Positions 11,892 through 12,754 of a stretch of DNA of 12,754 nucleotides are shown here, in pieces (positions within the stretch are counted from its first letter, which is position 1; each line of letters starts with the position of its first letter). The notes beneath the pieces are model-generated. The model did not search any database, was not told where the DNA came from, and was given only the letters and a program-made list of their open reading frames with translations. The position numbers and the translations under genes are program-made. Origin of the DNA: JBBRTJ01 sp038244535. GTDB lineage: Bacteria > Actinomycetota > Acidimicrobiia > Acidimicrobiales > Ilumatobacteraceae. The stretch is from the NCBI GenBank assembly GCA_038244535.1, contig JBBRTJ010000103.1:1-12754 (forward strand), read 5' to 3'.

Positions 11892-12754
11892 CCGGCAGCG
11901 TCGCCATCGCCCACACGGTCGTCGACACCGCGGCGGGGTTGCGGGTGCTCATCGACACACTGCTGGCCGAGCCCATGTACGCGCTCGACACCGAGTTCCA
12001 CCGCGAGAAGACCTACTTCCCGGCGGTGGCCCTGCTGCAGTTCGGGTGGCAGGACCAGATCGCCCTGGTCGATCCACTCGCCGTCGACATCAGCCCCCTG
12101 GCCGAGCTCCTGGCGAGCGACGTGCTGTGCGTGGTGCACGCCTGCCAGCAGGACCTCGACGTGCTGCAACGCTCGTGCGGCACCGTGCCGAGCCGCTTGT
12201 TCGACACCCAGTTGGCCGCCGGGTTCCTCGGCTACGCCTCGCCGTCGCTGGCCAACCTGCTCTCGTCCGAGATGGGCCTGAAGGTCATGAAGGCCGACCG
12301 CCTGACCGACTGGCTCCGGCGCCCGCTGACGGCTGAGCAGGAGAGCTACGCCGCCTCCGACGTCGCCCACCTCCTCGAGCTGTACCGCCTCCTGGTCGAC
12401 CAGCTCACGATGGTGGGCCGGCTCGAGTGGGCCGTGGCCGAGTGCGAGGCCCTCCGCCTGCGGCCCGCCGGTCCGGGCGACCCCGACGAGGCGTGGTGGA
12501 AGCTCAAGGACTCTCGCGGGCTGCGGGGCAAGGGCCGGTCGGTCGCCCAGACCGTGACCGCCTGGCGCGAGCAACGGGCCGCCGAGACGGACCAGCCGGT
12601 GCGCTTCGTGCTCCCCGACCTGGCCATCTCCGCTCTGGCTCAGAAGCCGCCCCGCACCCTCGACGACCTGCGATCCCTGCGGGGCCTCGACGACCGGCAC
12701 CGACGGGGGCCGGCTGCTGCCGGGCTTCTCGCCGCGGTCGAGCGGGGTCTGGCC
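11888..12754 (+). CDS. rnd: Ribonuclease D (partial, runs off the right edge)
   Basis: The frame is open for 289 codons to the window end. It encodes a DEDDy 3'-5' exoribonuclease: exo I is DTEF (Asp34, Glu36), exo II is HACQQDLDVL (84-93, Asp89) and exo III is YAASD (Tyr154, Asp158). A first HRDC domain starts near residue 200 with the WWKLKDSRGLRGKGR stretch. RNase D trims stable RNA precursors such as tRNA 3' ends. The E. coli enzyme has 375 residues with two HRDC domains, so roughly 80-100 residues, probably the second HRDC, lie outside the window. The start is GTG at 11888, overlapping the rhodanese stop as GTGACCG. All catalytic residues are intact. Confidence 0.93.
   Translation, partial: MTGSVAIAHTVVDTAAGLRVLIDTLLAEPMYALDTEFHREKTYFPAVALLQFGWQDQIALVDPLAVDISPLAELLASDVLCVVHACQQDLDVLQRSCGTVPSRLFDTQLAAGFLGYASPSLANLLSSEMGLKVMKADRLTDWLRRPLTAEQESYAASDVAHLLELYRLLVDQLTMVGRLEWAVAECEALRLRPAGPGDPDEAWWKLKDSRGLRGKGRSVAQTVTAWREQRAAETDQPVRFVLPDLAISALAQKPPRTLDDLRSLRGLDDRHRRGPAAAGLLAAVERGLA

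Noticed and set aside
10931..12700. A 589-codon minus-strand frame opposite mobA, rhodanese and rnd
   Set aside because: Its composition is the usual high-GC antisense shadow with no recognisable domain, while the plus strand carries three intact families with catalytic motifs.
1..12754. Defence, toxin-antitoxin, phage, transposon or biosynthetic cluster
   Set aside because: All recognised genes are housekeeping metabolism, lipid, peptide or RNA processing. I found no nuclease-helicase sets, integrases, terminal repeats, arrays or base-composition breaks that would signal acquired DNA.

Overview
This window is gene-dense, high-GC (by eye about 70%) bacterial chromosome of housekeeping character. 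The DUF3151-family gene, very short intergenic gaps, common GTG starts, near-absence of Shine-Dalgarno sequences and a short-form 6-phosphogluconate dehydrogenase point to Actinomycetota. An Acidimicrobiia-like lineage is my best guess, but that is inference. No gap exceeds 40 bases, so no stretch over 300 bases lacks a gene. I see no rRNA, tRNA, insertion sequence, CRISPR array, attachment site or prophage.

Layout from left to right. (1) Plus strand: the end of cmk (cytidylate kinase), overlapped by plsC (1-acylglycerol-3-phosphate acyltransferase). (2) Minus strand: a histidine-phosphatase gene leading into an M18 aminopeptidase, convergent with plsC. (3) Plus strand: pyk (pyruvate kinase) leading into an alpha/beta hydrolase, diverging from the phosphatase across 20 bp. 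(4) Minus strand: a small two-helix membrane protein. (5) Plus strand: a DUF3151 protein. (6) Minus strand: a six-gene operon gnd-pgi-pgl-rpiA-rpe followed by a small glycine-zipper membrane protein. (7) Plus strand: a mobA-like gene, a single-domain rhodanese, and RNase D running off the right edge.

The metabolic core is region 6. It encodes the steps from 6-phosphogluconolactone to ribulose-, ribose- and xylulose-5-phosphate, plus phosphoglucose isomerase to recycle fructose-6-phosphate. Both ends of this operon lie inside the window, and it contains no zwf, tkt or tal. Its Gnd is of the short type with an aspartate at the cofactor-selecting position, predicting NAD+ use. Pyruvate kinase carries the lysine that marks K+-independent enzymes.

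I did not find a clear new multi-gene system. The most interesting signals concern how genes start and stop. Most genes that begin a transcript or may have their own promoter carry an actinobacterial -10-like hexamer 6-8 bases before the start codon, as expected for leaderless mRNAs. In two divergent pairs the -10 hexamers of opposite strands overlap. At two of three convergent junctions the same inverted repeat (GGCTGA...TCAGCC) contains the stop codons of both genes. The operon also ends with a small protein carrying a five-glycine zipper, in the same frame as rpe and separated from it by one TAG.
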